Shown: positions 18,737 through 31,900, counted from the stretch's first letter. The stretch: 64,000 bases of DNA from Billgrantia desiderata (GCA_011742915.1 JAAQTN010000001.1:62001-126000); one strand, 5' to 3'. Made by a program: numbers and translations. Notes: a model not told the origin generated them from the sequence alone.

Positions 18737-19643
18737 TGGCGGCAAACAGTCCCTTGGGTTTGAAGGCGAGGATGGCGGCCATCATGATGTAGATCAGCAT
18801 GGCGGCGATGGCCGAGCCGACGCCGGCGGCCTCCGAGGGGCTCATGAACTGGCGGAAGAAGGCGGGCAGGAACACCCGCCCCAGGGTATCCACCACGCCG
18901 ACCAGGATGGCACCGTACAGCGCTCCCTTGATCGAGCCGATGCCGCCGATCACGATCACCACGAAGGCCAGGATCAGCACCGGCTCACCCATGCCCACCT
19001 GCACCGACTGCAGGGCGCCGACCATGGCGCCGGCCAGGCCGGCCAGCGCCGCGCCCATGGCGAATACCAGGGTGTAGAGCCGGGCGATGTTGACGCCCAG
19101 GGCGCCGATCATCTCGCGGTCGCTCTCGCCGGCACGGATGCGCATGCCGAGCCGGGTACGGGTGATCAGGAAGTACATGCCCACCGCCACGGCCACGCCC
19201 ACGGCGATGATGACCAGCCGGTAGATGGGGTAGCGCAGCCCGCCGGGCAGGGTGACCGAGCCTGCCAGCATGGCCGGCGGGTTGAGCCACAGCGGTGAGG
19301 AGCCGAACAGCCAGCGCGTACCTTCCGAGAAGATCAGGATCAGGGCGAAGGTGGCCAGTACCTGGTCGAGGTGCGGACGGTGATAGAGCCGGCGGATCAC
19401 GATCAGCTCCACCAGCGCGCCCACCGCGGCGGCCACGGCGATGCCCGCGGCCAGACCGACGAAGAAGGAGCCGGTGGCGGCGGTCACCAACGCCGTGGCG
19501 TAGGCGCCCACCATGTAGAAGGAGCCGTGCGCCAGGTTGATCAGGCCCATCACCCCGAACACCAGGGTCAGGCCGCTGGCCATCAGGAACAGCATGGTAC
19601 CGAGCTGCAGGCCGTTGATGAGCTGTTCGATGAATAGTGTCAT
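18729..19643 (-). CDS. ABC transporter permease, LivH family
   Basis: 304-residue inner-membrane permease of the HAAT importer. It opens with the family hallmark QLINGLQLGTMLFLMASGLTL and has GLINLAHGSFYMVGAY near residue 35, plus the cytoplasmic EAA-like region RAGESDREMIGALGVN. It lies 67 bases downstream of the binding-protein gene; that gap may carry a processing or attenuation signal that lets the binding protein be made in excess, although no strong hairpin was seen. Confidence 0.92.
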   Translation of the reverse strand: MTLFIEQLINGLQLGTMLFLMASGLTLVFGVMGLINLAHGSFYMVGAYATALVTAATGSFFVGLAAGIAVAAAVGALVELIVIRRLYHRPHLDQVLATFALILIFSEGTRWLFGSSPLWLNPPAMLAGSVTLPGGLRYPIYRLVIIAVGVAVAVGMYFLITRTRLGMRIRAGESDREMIGALGVNIARLYTLVFAMGAALAGLAGAMVGALQSVQVGMGEPVLILAFVVIVIGGIGSIKGALYGAILVGVVDTLGRVFLPAFFRQFMSPSEAAGVGSAIAAMLIYIMMAAILAFKPKGLFAANE

Positions 19644-19710
19644 GAAGCGTCAACCATGAAAGGCAAGGAAGGCGCCGCCGGAACGTCGGTCCGGCGGCAC
19701 TGGCGTTGCG

Positions 19711-20853
19711 TCACATCTGGCACTGGGTGTGATAGACGTCCTGAATATCTTCCACGGCGATGCCGATCAGGCGATTGGTGGGCTGACCGTCCTCGCCTTC
19801 GACCACTTCACGCACGTAGATGTCCTGGATCGGGTGATGGTTGGGACCGAAGCGGAACTCGCCGCGCACCGAGGCGAAATCGGCTTCTCGCAGGGCCTCG
19901 CGGAAGGCGTCCTGATCGCTCGGGTGAGCCTTGTCCAGCGCACTCAGGATCAGATTGGCGGTGTCGTAGCCCTGGGCGGCGTAGAGGGTCGGCATACGAT
20001 CGTAGGTGTCGCGGAACGCCTCGACGAAGGCGTGGTTGGCCTCGTTGTCGAGATCGTAGGCCCACAGCGAGGTGTTCATGGCGCCGATGGCCGCGCTGCC
20101 CACCGCCTTGATGATGGTCTCGTCGAAGGAGAAGGCGGCGCCGAACACCGGCAACTCGACGCCGGAATTCTCCCACTGCTTCATGAACGAGATGCCCATG
20201 CCGCCCGGTAGGAAGAAGAACAGACTGTCTGCGTTGCTGGCGCGAATCTGGGCGATCTCGGCGGCGTAGTCCGTCTGGCCCATCTGGGTGTAGATCTCGT
20301 CGACCACTTCACCTTCATAGAGGTGCTTGAAACCGGCCAGGGCATCGGTGCCGGCGGGGTAGTTCGGCGCCAGAATGATGGGCCGCTCGAAGCCCTGCTC
20401 GCGCATGTAAGCGCCCATGGCACCGTGCAGGTTGTCGTTCTGGTAGGCCGCGTTGAAGTAGTTCTCGTGACACATGCGCCCGGCCAGATCGGAAGGCCCG
20501 GCGTTGGGGGAGATGTAGAAGACACCTTGTCGCACCGCCGCGGGCACCACCGCCATGGCCAGGTTGGAGAAGATGATGCCGGTGAGAATGTCGACGTTGT
20601 CGCGCTGCATGAACTCGTTGGACAGGCTGCGGGCCAGATCTGGGCGGTTGGCGTCGTCCTGGATCAACACGCGTACGTCATCGCGCCCCGAGCGCTCCAT
20701 GGCCAGCATGAAGCCGTCGCGTACGTCCACGCCCAGGTGCGAACCGCCGCCGGAGAGCGTGGTGATCATGCCGATTCTGACCTCATCGGCCTGGGCCGCC
20801 GTCATGCCGGCGGTCAGCAGCAGGCCGAGGCCAAGGCTGGCTAGCTTCTTCAT
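19711..20853 (-). CDS. ABC transporter periplasmic substrate-binding protein (Leu/Ile/Val-type, aromatic acid candidate)
   Basis: 380-residue secreted binding protein. The signal peptide is MKKLASLGLGLLLTAGMTAAQA, cleaved before DEVRIG; the mature part begins as in LivK-like proteins (RIGMITTLSGGGSHLGVDVRDG) and has the two-lobe periplasmic-binding fold (Peripla_BP_6). The start has an RBS-like AAAGAC/GGG region upstream. Context (aryl-CoA ligase upstream, permeases downstream) points to uptake of 2-aminobenzoate or a related aromatic acid. Branched-chain amino acids cannot be excluded by sequence alone. Confidence 0.88.
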   Translation of the reverse strand: MKKLASLGLGLLLTAGMTAAQADEVRIGMITTLSGGGSHLGVDVRDGFMLAMERSGRDDVRVLIQDDANRPDLARSLSNEFMQRDNVDILTGIIFSNLAMAVVPAAVRQGVFYISPNAGPSDLAGRMCHENYFNAAYQNDNLHGAMGAYMREQGFERPIILAPNYPAGTDALAGFKHLYEGEVVDEIYTQMGQTDYAAEIAQIRASNADSLFFFLPGGMGISFMKQWENSGVELPVFGAAFSFDETIIKAVGSAAIGAMNTSLWAYDLDNEANHAFVEAFRDTYDRMPTLYAAQGYDTANLILSALDKAHPSDQDAFREALREADFASVRGEFRFGPNHHPIQDIYVREVVEGEDGQPTNRLIGIAVEDIQDVYHTQCQM

Positions 20854-20934
20854 GTCTTTTTCCCTCTTCGTTCTCGTTTATTGTGGTCTTCAGCGCAAAG
20901 TGTCCAGCGCCTTCGTCATGTTGCCCGACGGCCA

Positions 20935-22566
20935 TCAATCGTCTGGATAATGCTCCTGGCGCAGCCGGAAGCGCTGCACCTTGCCGGTGGCCGTCTTCGG
21001 CAGCGCTTCGACGAAGCGCACCGAACGTGGATACTTGTAAGGGGCGATGCGCTGCTTGACGAACGTTTGCAGGCGCTCGACGCACTCGGCATCAGGCTCT
21101 ACCCCGGGAGACAGTACCACGAAGGCCTCGACGATCTGCCCACGCTCTCCATTCGGTGCGCCGATCACGGCACACTCCGCCACCGCCTCGTGGGCCAGCA
21201 GGGCGGCTTCCACCTCGGGGCCGGCAATGTTGTAACCCGCCGAGACGATCATGTCGTCGTTGCGTGCGGCGAAGTGGAAGTAACCCTCCTCGTCCTGGTA
21301 GAAGGCATCACCGGTGATGTTCCAGCCGTCGCGCACGTAGCTGCGCTGCCGGGAGTCGGCCAGGTAGCGACAGCCCGTGGGGCCGCGCACCGCCAGGCGC
21401 CCCACTTCACCGCGGGGCAGCTCGTTCATCTCGGCATCGACCACCTTGGCCTCGTAGCCGGCCACGGGCTTGCCGGTGCAGGACGGGCGATGGTCGTCCA
21501 GATGGTTGGAGATGAAGATGTGCAGCATCTCCGTGGCCCCGATGCCGTCGAGGATCGGCTTGCCGGTCTTCTCGATCCATTCATGGTAGATCGGTGCCGG
21601 CAACGTTTCGCCGGCCGAGACCGCCAGGCGCAGGCTATCGAGTTCCTCGCCGCTTTCGAGCGAGGCGAGCATGGTGCGATAGGCGGTGGGGGCGGTAAAT
21701 ACGACGGTGGCACGATGCTCGCGGATGATCTCCATCATGTTGGGAGGCGTGGCTTTCTCCAGCAATACTGCGCTGGCGCCGAAGCGCAGCGGGAAGATGG
21801 CGAGCCCGCCGAGGCCGAAGGTGAAGGCCAGCGGCGGCGAGCCGACGAAGACGTCGTCCGCTCTCACTTGCAGCACCTCGCGGGCGTAGCCGTCGGCGAT
21901 GATCAGCAGGTCGCGATGGAAGTGCATGGTCGCCTTGGGCTTGCCGGTGGTACCGGAGGTGAAGCCGAGCAGGGCGACATCGTCGGCGGCGGTGGCCACG
22001 GCCTCGAAACGGCTGGGCTTGTCCAGCGCCAGGCGATCGAGTTCGGCGTCGTGGTTGGCGGTGCCGTCGAAGCCCACTACCCGCTTCAGGAAGGCGCTCT
22101 CGGCGGCGCAGGTCTCGAGCTCTTCGAGCAGGCGGGTGTCGCACAGGGCGAGGGCGATCTCGGCCTTGTCGATGATCTGGGCCAGCTCGCTCGCGCGCAG
22201 CATCGGCATGGTGTTGACCACCACCGCGCCGGCCTTGGTGGCGGCCAGCCAGCAGGCCACCATGGCCGGGTTGTTGGCCGAGCGGATCAACACCCGGTTG
22301 CCGGGGCGCACACCGAGCTCTTCCACCAGGGCGTGGGCCAGGCGGTTGCTCCATTCGGCAAGTTCGCGGTAGCTGCGTCGTCGGCCGTTGCCGATCAGCG
22401 CCACACGTTCGCCGTGGCCACGCTCGAGCCAGCGGTCGCAGAGCTCCACCGCGGCGTTGAGCCGCGCGGGATAGTCGAAGCCGTCGAGCCTGAGCTCGGG
22501 CCATTCATGCACGGGAGGCAGGTTGTCCCGGGCAAAGGTATCGGCGTGAGCCGACGGTGCGTTCAT
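20935..22566 (-). CDS. Aryl-CoA ligase, probable 2-aminobenzoate-CoA ligase
   Basis: 543-residue acyl-adenylate-forming enzyme (benzoate-CoA ligase branch). Core motifs are LLGFTSGTTGKPKATMHF (AMP-binding P-loop, about residue 180), GWNITGDAF and the C-terminal catalytic Lys in LPKTATGKVQRF. It would activate 2-aminobenzoate with ATP and CoA, the entry step of the aerobic CoA-dependent pathway. ATG 22566 has GGAG at 7 bases; ATG 22572 sits too near it. The specific substrate is inferred from the monooxygenase/reductase in the same operon. Gaps of 107 bases upstream and 81 downstream could hold internal promoters. Confidence 0.85.
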   Translation of the reverse strand: MNAPSAHADTFARDNLPPVHEWPELRLDGFDYPARLNAAVELCDRWLERGHGERVALIGNGRRRSYRELAEWSNRLAHALVEELGVRPGNRVLIRSANNPAMVACWLAATKAGAVVVNTMPMLRASELAQIIDKAEIALALCDTRLLEELETCAAESAFLKRVVGFDGTANHDAELDRLALDKPSRFEAVATAADDVALLGFTSGTTGKPKATMHFHRDLLIIADGYAREVLQVRADDVFVGSPPLAFTFGLGGLAIFPLRFGASAVLLEKATPPNMMEIIREHRATVVFTAPTAYRTMLASLESGEELDSLRLAVSAGETLPAPIYHEWIEKTGKPILDGIGATEMLHIFISNHLDDHRPSCTGKPVAGYEAKVVDAEMNELPRGEVGRLAVRGPTGCRYLADSRQRSYVRDGWNITGDAFYQDEEGYFHFAARNDDMIVSAGYNIAGPEVEAALLAHEAVAECAVIGAPNGERGQIVEAFVVLSPGVEPDAECVERLQTFVKQRIAPYKYPRSVRFVEALPKTATGKVQRFRLRQEHYPDD

Positions 22567-22673
22567 GACCATTCTCCGTACGTCGTTGTTGTTGTGCGGC
22601 GCGGAAGCGTCGACAGGGGATACGGGTCTGGCTGGTGTCTCGTCGCTTTGGTTATTGGTCTGGTTTCTTTTGC

Positions 22674-24627
<1,954 letters not shown>

Positions 24628-24631
<4 letters not shown>

Positions 24632-25095
24632 GGTCGTGCTCCCGTGTCGGCCGGCAAGCGGTGCAGCAGCTCGCCGATGTGGTGGGCATCCTCGGCATCG
24701 ACGCCATCCAGCAGTTCGTCGACCCAGCCCTCGTGGGCCTCGGCCATGACGGTGAAGGCATCACAGCCGGCGGAGGTGAGGCGTACCAGGGTGGCGCGGC
24801 GGTCCCCTTCGATGGCGATGCGCTCCACCAGGCCGTCCTCGGCCAGGCGGTCGACGATACCGGTGACGTTGCCGTTGGAGACGCGCAGCCGCTTGGAGAG
24901 CTCGTTCATCTTCAGCCCCTCGCGGTCGCGATAGAGCGCGGCCATGACGTCGAAGCGCGGCAGGGTGGAGTCGAACTCCAGGCGCAGCTTCTCGCGCAGC
25001 GCCGCTTCCACCTGACGGGTCACTCTGAGCATGCGCAGCCACAGGCGCAGGCGCTCCTTGCTCAGGGCGTCGGATTTTGCCTTTGGTGCGCTCAT
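24628..25095 (-). CDS. MarR-family transcriptional regulator
   Basis: 155-residue winged-helix repressor encoded inside the operon. The DNA-binding part covers [41 protein letters not shown] (about residues 60-101), with the D-x-R-wing. MarR proteins commonly control aromatic catabolism and sense the CoA thioester. The 30-bp palindrome at 28180-28209, before the first gene, is its likely operator, which would make the operon autoregulated. It is translationally coupled on both sides by 4-base overlaps. Confidence 0.9.
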
Positions 25096-25835
25096 GTCTC
25101 GCCTCCCGAAATGGAGATCGCCTGGCCATGAATGGCGCTACTGTGCGGGCCGCACAGCCACAGCGCGGTGGCGGTGACCTCGGCGGGCTGGATCAGCCGG
25201 CCGCTGGGGTTGGTCGACTGCAGGTGGGCGCGGGCCTGCTCCGCCGTCTGCCCGGTCTTGGCGACGATGGTGGCGATGCTCTCTTCCAGCAGCGGGGTCT
25301 CGGTGAAGCCGGGACACAGTGCGTTGACAGTGATGTCGCGTCCCGCCACTTCCTGGGCCAGGGCGCGTACCAGGCCCACCACGCCGTGCTTGGCGGCGCA
25401 GTAGGGCGCCACGTAGGGGTAGCCCTTGAGCCCGGCGGTGGAGGCCACGGCGATCAGCCGGCCGCCGTCGCGCACGCGCTTGAGGCCCTCGCGCAGGGTC
25501 AGGAATACGCCGGTCAGGTTGACGTCGAGCATGCGCTGCCACTGGTCGAGCCCGGTCCTGGCCAGCGGCGCGCTGTCGGCGGCCCCGGCATTGGCGATCA
25601 CGATATCGACCTCCCCCAAGCGTTCGAACAGGGCGACCATATCGGCCTCGCGGGTGACGTCGGCGATCTCGCAGGCGATGGCCGGGTGGCGGCAGGCCGT
25701 GGTTTCCAGCGGCTCACGGCGGCGCCCGATGATGGTGACGTCCGCGCCGGCCTCGGCAAAGGCCAGCGCCATGTCGGCGCCGATGCCGCTGCCGCCGCCG
25801 GTGATCACGACGCGTTTTCCGATCAGTCGGTCCAT
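25092..25835 (-). CDS. Short-chain dehydrogenase/reductase
   Basis: 247-residue SDR. NAD-binding [13 protein letters not shown] (about residues 12-24), NAG motif in [11 protein letters not shown], catalytic Ser in [22 protein letters not shown] (YxxxK) and PGFTETPL are all present. It resembles 3-hydroxyacyl-CoA dehydrogenases (HcaB/BadH-like), which fits a beta-oxidation step after the monooxygenase/reductase. ATG 25835 is preferred since AAGGATGG lies 8 bases upstream; ATG 25847 is in frame but has no room for a ribosome-binding site and overlaps the previous gene. Confidence 0.88.
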   Translation of the reverse strand: MDRLIGKRVVITGGGSGIGADMALAFAEAGADVTIIGRRREPLETTACRHPAIACEIADVTREADMVALFERLGEVDIVIANAGAADSAPLARTGLDQWQRMLDVNLTGVFLTLREGLKRVRDGGRLIAVASTAGLKGYPYVAPYCAAKHGVVGLVRALAQEVAGRDITVNALCPGFTETPLLEESIATIVAKTGQTAEQARAHLQSTNPSGRLIQPAEVTATALWLCGPHSSAIHGQAISISGGET

Positions 25836-25837
25836 GA

Positions 25838-28123
25838 TCACATCCATCCTTCGCCGCGCTCGGCCAGACGCTGCAGTTGATCGCGCCCGGCACCATAGGG
25901 CGCCGGCCAGTCGCATTCGCGGTCGCCGATGCCGGCAGCGGCATGCAGCGTCCAGTAGGGATCGGCCAGGTGCGGCCGGGCCAGGCACACCAGGTCGGCG
26001 CGGCCGGCCATCAGAATCGAGTTGACGTGATCGGCCTGGTAGATGTTGCCCACCGCCATGGTGGCCATGCCGGTCTCGTTGCGGATGCGGTCGGAGAAGG
26101 GCGTCTGGAACATGCGTCCGTAGACCGGCCGCGCACGGGTCGAGGTCTGCCCGGCGGAGACGTCGACGATGTCCACCTCGGCGGCCTGCAACAGGCGGGC
26201 GATCTCGACCGCCTCATCGGGGGTGACACCCTCGTCGCCGACCCAGTCGTTGGCCGAGATGCGCACCGAGAGCGGCTTGTGGGCCGGCCAGGCGGCGCGC
26301 ACCGCGCGAATCACCTCCAGCGGATAGCGCATGCGGTTCTCGAGCGAGCCGCCGTATTCGTCGTCGCGGCGGTTGGTCAGCGGCGTGATGAACGAGGAGA
26401 GCAGGTAGCCGTGGGCGGCATGCACCTCGAGCATGTCGAAGCCGGCGCGCTCGGCCATCCGGGCGGCGGCGACGAACTCGGCGCGCACCCGCTCCATGTC
26501 GGCGCGGTCCATGGCCTTGGGCACCTGGTTGCGCGCCGACCAGGGCACGGCGGAGGCCGCCATGATCGGCCAGTTGCCCTCGGGCAGCGGTGCGTCCATC
26601 TCCTGCCAGCCGAGCTGGGTCGAGCCCTTGGGGCCGGAGTGACCGATCTGGGCGCACAGCTTGGCGGACGTTTCGGCATGAACGAAATCGCACAGCCGCT
26701 GCCATGCCGCTTCGTGCTCGGGGGCATAGAGCCCCGGGCAACCGGGGGTGATACGCCCCACCGGCGAGACGCAGGTCATCTCGGTGTAGACCAGCCCGGC
26801 GCCGCCCTTGGCGCGCTCGGCGTAGTGCACGAAGTGCCAGTCGCTGGGGCAACCGTCCACCGCCTTGTACTGGGCCATGGGCGAGACCACCACCCGGTTG
26901 ACGAGCCGCATGTCGCGCAGCCGGTAGGGGGCGAACATCGGCGCCCGTGCACTGCCCTCGTTGCCGGCTCGGGCCTGGAACCAGCGCTCGGCACTCTCGA
27001 GCCAGGCCGGGTCGCGCAGGCGCAGGTTCTCGTGGCTGATGCGCTGGGAGCGGGTCAGCAGCGAGTAGTTGAACTGCACCGGGTCGAGGTCCAGGTAGCG
27101 CTCCACCTGCTCGAACCACTCGGTGGAGTTGCGCGCCGCCGACTGCAGGCGCAGCACCTCCAGGCGGCGCTCCTCCTCGTAGCGGGCGAAGGCGCTGGCC
27201 ATGTCGGGCTCGCTGTGCAGGTAGTCGGCCAACGCGATGGCGCTCTCCAGCGCCAGCTTGGTGCCCGAACCGATGGAAAAGTGGGCGGTGGCGGCGGCGT
27301 CGCCCATCAGCACCACGTTGTCGAAGCTCCAGCGCGCGCACAGCACCCGGGGGAAGTTGATCCATGCCGAGCCGCGAATATGGTTGGCGTTGCTCATCAG
27401 CGCGTGGCCGTCGAGGTGCCTGGCGAAGATGCGCTCGCATACCGCGATGGACGCCTGTTGGCTCATCTCGCCGAAGCCGAAGGCCTGCCAGGTGGCTTCG
27501 CTGCACTCGACGATGAAGGTCGCGGTATCGGCGTCGAACTGGTAGGCGTGAGCCCACACCCAGCCGTGCTCGGTCTTCTCGAAGATGAAGGTGAAGGCGT
27601 CGTTGAAGGTCTGGTGAGTGCCGAGCCAGACGAACTTGCAGGCACGCACGTCGATGTCGGGCTGGAAGTGCTCGGCATAGCGCTGACGGGTGCGCGAGTT
27701 GAGGCCGTCGGCGGCCAGCACCAGGTCGAACTCGCGGCGCAGTTCGTCGATGGCGGCTTCGGGCACGTCACTCTCGAAACGCAGCTCGATGTCGAGCTCC
27801 CGGGCGCGCGCCTGCAGCAGCAACAGCAGTTGGCGACGGCCGATACCGCAGAAGCCATGACCGGTGGAGACGGTCTTGACGCCGTCGTGGATCACGGCAA
27901 TGTCGTCCCAGTAGGCGAAGTGCTCGCGGATGCGCGCAGCACTCACGGCATCGTTGGCGGCCAGGTTGTCCAGGGTCTCGTCGGAGAGCACCACGCCCCA
28001 GCCGAAGGTGTCGTCGGGACGGTTGCGCTCTATCACCACGATCTCGTGCGCCGGGTCGCGGCGCTTCATGCTGATGGCGAAGTAGAGGCCGGCGGGGCCG
28101 CCGCCCAGGCAGGCGATTCTCAT
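25838..28123 (-). CDS. Bifunctional 2-aminobenzoyl-CoA (or salicylyl-CoA 5-hydroxylase) monooxygenase/reductase
   Basis: 761-residue fusion and key enzyme of the operon. Residues 1-390 are a FAD-dependent aromatic hydroxylase (GGGPAGL at residues 7-13; the second FAD motif [18 protein letters not shown]). Residues 395-760 are an Old Yellow Enzyme-type FMN reductase ([32 protein letters not shown]). In Azoarcus evansii this architecture hydroxylates and partly reduces the ring of 2-aminobenzoyl-CoA; databases also use the name salicylyl-CoA 5-hydroxylase. ATG 28123 is the first Met before the FAD motif; it has no clear Shine-Dalgarno. First gene after the palindromic element. Confidence 0.9.
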   Translation of the reverse strand: MRIACLGGGPAGLYFAISMKRRDPAHEIVVIERNRPDDTFGWGVVLSDETLDNLAANDAVSAARIREHFAYWDDIAVIHDGVKTVSTGHGFCGIGRRQLLLLLQARARELDIELRFESDVPEAAIDELRREFDLVLAADGLNSRTRQRYAEHFQPDIDVRACKFVWLGTHQTFNDAFTFIFEKTEHGWVWAHAYQFDADTATFIVECSEATWQAFGFGEMSQQASIAVCERIFARHLDGHALMSNANHIRGSAWINFPRVLCARWSFDNVVLMGDAAATAHFSIGSGTKLALESAIALADYLHSEPDMASAFARYEEERRLEVLRLQSAARNSTEWFEQVERYLDLDPVQFNYSLLTRSQRISHENLRLRDPAWLESAERWFQARAGNEGSARAPMFAPYRLRDMRLVNRVVVSPMAQYKAVDGCPSDWHFVHYAERAKGGAGLVYTEMTCVSPVGRITPGCPGLYAPEHEAAWQRLCDFVHAETSAKLCAQIGHSGPKGSTQLGWQEMDAPLPEGNWPIMAASAVPWSARNQVPKAMDRADMERVRAEFVAAARMAERAGFDMLEVHAAHGYLLSSFITPLTNRRDDEYGGSLENRMRYPLEVIRAVRAAWPAHKPLSVRISANDWVGDEGVTPDEAVEIARLLQAAEVDIVDVSAGQTSTRARPVYGRMFQTPFSDRIRNETGMATMAVGNIYQADHVNSILMAGRADLVCLARPHLADPYWTLHAAAGIGDRECDWPAPYGAGRDQLQRLAERGEGWM

Positions 28124-28179
28124 GAGGCGGAACCGTTTGGTTGTTGTAGTTGATATCAGGCTAGACTCGCCGGGGAGAT

Positions 28180-28209
28180 ACTTCAAGCTTAAAATTTCAA
28201 GCTTGAAGT
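28180..28209. promoter_or_regulatory. Palindromic candidate MarR operator
   Basis: Inverted repeat with 11-bp perfect arms ACTTCAAGCTT (28180-28190) and AAGCTTGAAGT (28199-28209) around an 8-base AT-only-plus-C centre; inside it is the perfect 12-bp palindrome TTCAAGCTTGAA (28196-28207) and a second TTCAAGCTT half. This AT-rich block stands out in a GC-rich region and lies 57 bases upstream of the monooxygenase/reductase start, in the gap shared with rsd. The shape and position suit a MarR dimer pair. Confidence 0.6.
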
Positions 28210-28334
28210 AAATCGTCGAAGTGCGTTTTTCCCTCGACCAAGGATTGACACTCAGGCTGGCAAGGGCGAGTCTGGGGTTTCGGGTTCGGCAGGGTCCGGG
28301 CTGCAACCGGCTTCACAGGGGAAGGAGGCTCACC

Positions 28335-28823
28335 ATGCTGGAAGAGTGCAAGACTGCCAGGGAACGCTGGGGTGGCGTGCATCAGTTGATCGATCGCTGG
28401 CTCGACGAGCGCCGTGAACTGCTGGTCAGTTTCATCGAGCTCAAGGAGGCCTGCGATACCGAGCTCGAGGCCGTGGGCAAGCCCCAGATCGATCGTTTCA
28501 GCGAGCTGCTGATGGATTACATCAGCGCCGGCCACTTCGAGATCTATCCGCAACTGCGTGAGGAGGCCAACGCCTTCGAGGATCACGAAGCGCTGGAAAT
28601 CGCTGCCAAGCTGCTGGAGCGCCTGGAGCTCTCCACCGAGCTGGTGCTGGCCTTCGACGCCGACTTCTCGACCCCGGTTCGCTGTCAGCATTTCCTGCCG
28701 CGCCTGCCCGCCTGGCTCGATCGTCTCGCCAAGGGTCTGACCGAACGCTTCGCCCTGGAAGACCAACTGATCGCCAGGCTGCACGCAGCGCATACGCCGC
28801 GTGCGGAAACCGAAACCGAATAG
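28335..28823 (+). CDS. rsd: Regulator of sigma D, Rsd/AlgQ family
   Basis: 162-residue helical protein. It aligns with Rsd/AlgQ: WGGVHQLIDRWLDERRELLVSFIELK at the N-terminus and the conserved segment RFSELLMDYISAGHFEIY (about residues 60-77). Rsd binds region 4 of the housekeeping sigma factor and, in enterobacteria, HPr and SpoT-linked signalling; AlgQ in Pseudomonas affects alginate and siderophore genes. The ATG has GAAGGAGG upstream; longer in-frame starts would enter the putative MarR operator region. It is divergent from the aryl-CoA operon and ends at a strong shared terminator. Confidence 0.9.
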   Translation: MLEECKTARERWGGVHQLIDRWLDERRELLVSFIELKEACDTELEAVGKPQIDRFSELLMDYISAGHFEIYPQLREEANAFEDHEALEIAAKLLERLELSTELVLAFDADFSTPVRCQHFLPRLPAWLDRLAKGLTERFALEDQLIARLHAAHTPRAETETE

Positions 28824-28887
28824 CGCTACCGAATAGTTCTGGTTCTACGAACCGTTCTCTAGCAGGCCTGCGGGCCGACCCATTTCG

Positions 28888-28918
28888 ACGCCGCCCCGGT
28901 TTGTCCCCGGGGCGGCGT
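28888..28918. terminator. Bidirectional hairpin between rsd and the RND gene
   Basis: 12-bp perfect GC-rich stem (arms ACGCCGCCCCGG at 28888-28899 and CCGGGGCGGCGT at 28907-28918) with a 7-base loop. TTT follows on the plus strand and the RND stop codon begins at the next base, so it can serve both converging transcripts. Confidence 0.8.
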
Positions 28919-31900
28919 TTATGTCTGCGCGCTCGGCGTTGCGATGTCGGCGGGCTCGGCCGCTTCCCGCTTCGTACGACGCTGCCACAGCACCAGCATG
29001 CACGGCGTCAGCAGCAGCGTCAGCCCGGTGGCGAACACCAGGCCGCCGGCGATGGCGCTGGAGAGCTGGGTCCACCATTGGGTGGAGGGGGCGCCGAAGC
29101 CCAGGCTCGGGGCGAACAGATTGACGTTGATCTCCAACACCATCGGCATCAGCCCGAGCACGGTGGTGATGGCGGTGAGCAGCACCGGGCGCAGGCGCAG
29201 GCCGCCGGCCTCCAGGGCGGCGTCGTAGGGCGCCAGCCCCGCGCGGCGCAGCTCATTGTAGGTGTCGATCAGCACGATATTGTTGTTCACCACGATACCC
29301 GCCAGGGCAATGATGCCCATGCCCACCATGACGATGCCGAACGGCTGGCCGTTGATCAGCAGGCCCATCAGCACGCCGGCGGTGGAGAAGACGATGGCCG
29401 AGAGCACCAGCAGCGCCTGATAGAGGCTGTTGAACTGGGTGACGAGGATCAGCAGCATCAGCCCGATCGCAACGAGGAAGGCGGTGATCAGGAAGCGGCT
29501 GGCCTCCTCCTGGTCCTCCTGTTCACCGGCCACGTTGACGCGCACGCCCTCCGGCGGTGGGCCCAGCGAGGCCAGCAGCGCGCGCAGACGCTCATCGGGC
29601 TGGTAGCCTTCGGCCACGTCCGCCTCCAGAGTGATGGCACGCTGGCCGTCGATGCGGTGCAGGGTGCCGACTCGCGGTGCAGGCTCGAGGCTGGCGAAGT
29701 GGGAGATCGGCACCTGCCCGCGGGAGGTGTTGAGGGTCAGCCGGTCCAACTGATCGATGCTGCGCCAGTCATGGGGGAAGCGCACGCTGATGTCGACTTC
29801 GTCGGGGGCGTGGGCGGGCCGGTAGCTCGCCACCTGCAGGCCGTTGGTGACCAGCTGCACGGCGCTGCCCACCGCGGCTACGTCGGCGCCGAGCCGGGCG
29901 GCGGCGGCACGGTCCACGTTGAGCCGCCACTCGATGCCGGGCAGGCTGCGGTTGTCCTCGATGTCGCGGAAACCACCCAGGCGCTCCATTTCACGCCGGA
30001 TGGTTTCCACCGTGGCCTCGCTGTCGGCCTCCTGCTGGGCGCTCACCTCCAGTACGATCGGCTTGCCGGCGCCGGGGCCCATGTCCTGCTCGCGGAACTC
30101 CAGCACCACCCCGGGCAGGTCGGCGGTGCGCGCGGCCATTTCGTTCATGATCACCCGGGCCGGGCGGCGCTCCTGCCAGTCGATCAACTGGAACTGCACC
30201 GTGCCGATCACGTCGCTGCCGAGCTGCTCGTTGGGGATGGCGTAGGAGCGGGCGTAGAGCGCCTGCACCTCGCTCATGCCGGCCAGCCGCGCTTCCACCC
30301 GGCGCACGATGGCGTCCTTCTCCAGCGCGGAGAAGTCGCCACGAGCACGCACCATCACCTGGGCGTTCTCCGGTTCGACGTCGGGAAAGAACTCGACGCC
30401 GTGGTTGAAGCGACCGTAACCGACGAAGATCAGCGCCATCAGCAGCAGCGCGATCGTCAGCGTCATGCCGGGCCAGGCCAGCAGCCGGGCCAGGGTGGTG
30501 CGATACAGGCGCCCGCCGGCGGTGATCATCTCCTCGCCGTGCACGGCCCGGCTGGCGCGCACGCTGAACACGCCGCCCAGGGTGGGCAGGAAGATCAACG
30601 CCATGGCCAGCGAGGCGAGCAGGCACAGGATCACCGTGGCCGGCAGGTACTTCATGAATTCGCCCACCACGCCGGGCCAGAACAGCAGCGGGAAGAACAC
30701 CGCCAGGGTGGTGGCGGTGGCGGCGATCACCGGCCAGCTCATGCGCGAGGCGGCGTTGACCCAGGCCTGCCGCGGCGGTTGGCCCTCGCGCAGGTGGCGG
30801 TCGGCCAACTCGCTGACCACGATGGCGCCGTCCACCAGCATGCCGGCGACCAAGATGAGGGCGAACAGCACCACGATGTTGAGGGTGTAACCGATGGCCC
30901 AGATCAGCAGAATGCCGGTGAGGAAGGCGCCGGGAATGGTCAGCCCCACCATCAGCGCCGAGCGTACGCCCATCGCGGCCAGGATCACGATCAGCACCAG
31001 CACCACGGCGGTGAGCACGTTGTTGAGCAGCTCCGAGAGCATCTGATCGACGGTCACCGACTGGTCCATGATGGTGGTGATCGAGAGCTCTTCGGGCAGC
31101 AGCGGTGCGGCCTGGTCGAGGATCTCGCGCACCCCCTCGATGGTGGCGATCAGGTTGGCGCCGGCACGCTTGGAGATCTCCAGTACCAGGGCCGGCTCGT
31201 CGTCGATGCGGGCGAAACCGGTCGGGTCCTTGAAGGTGGGGTGGATCCAGCCCACGTCGGAGAAGGTGACCACCCGGTCGCCGTCGACCTTCACCGGCAT
31301 GCCGAGCACGTCGTCCAGCGACTCGATGATGCCGGGAACCTTGACCGGGCTGCGGCCGGCGCCGGTATCCAGGCTGCCGGCGGCGACCAGGCGGTTGTTG
31401 CGGGTGATGAGGTTGAACAGGGTGTCGAAGTCGACGCCGTAGCTGTCGAGCACCAGCGGGTCGATGACGATCTCCATCAGCTCCTCGCGCTCGCCGCCGA
31501 TCTCCACCTCGAGCACTTCGGGCACGCCTTCGAAGGCATCCTGCAACTGGCGGGCGATGGCCAGCTGCCGGGTCTCCTCGATGGGACCCGAGAGCCCCAG
31601 GGTCAGCACCGGGAAGAGGCCGACGTTGACCTCGAAGACCCGCGGCTCCTCGGCCTCGTCGGGCAGCGAGGCGTTGGCGATGTCGACCCGCTCGCGCACG
31701 TCGGCCAGCGCCTGGCGCGGGTCGAAGCCGGCGTCGAATTCCAGGGTCACCGCAGCGTGACCTTCGCTGGCCTGGGAGGTCATCTTGCGCACGCCCTCGA
31801 TGGTGCGCAGTTCCTGTTCCATGGGCCGCACCAGCAGCCGTTCGCCATCCTCGGGGCTCACCCCCTCCAGTGCCAGCGAGACGTAGATGATGGGGATCGG

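Noticed and set aside
25877..28153. Long open frame opposite the monooxygenase/reductase
   Set aside because: The minus-strand gene carries two intact enzyme domains; the opposite frame has none.
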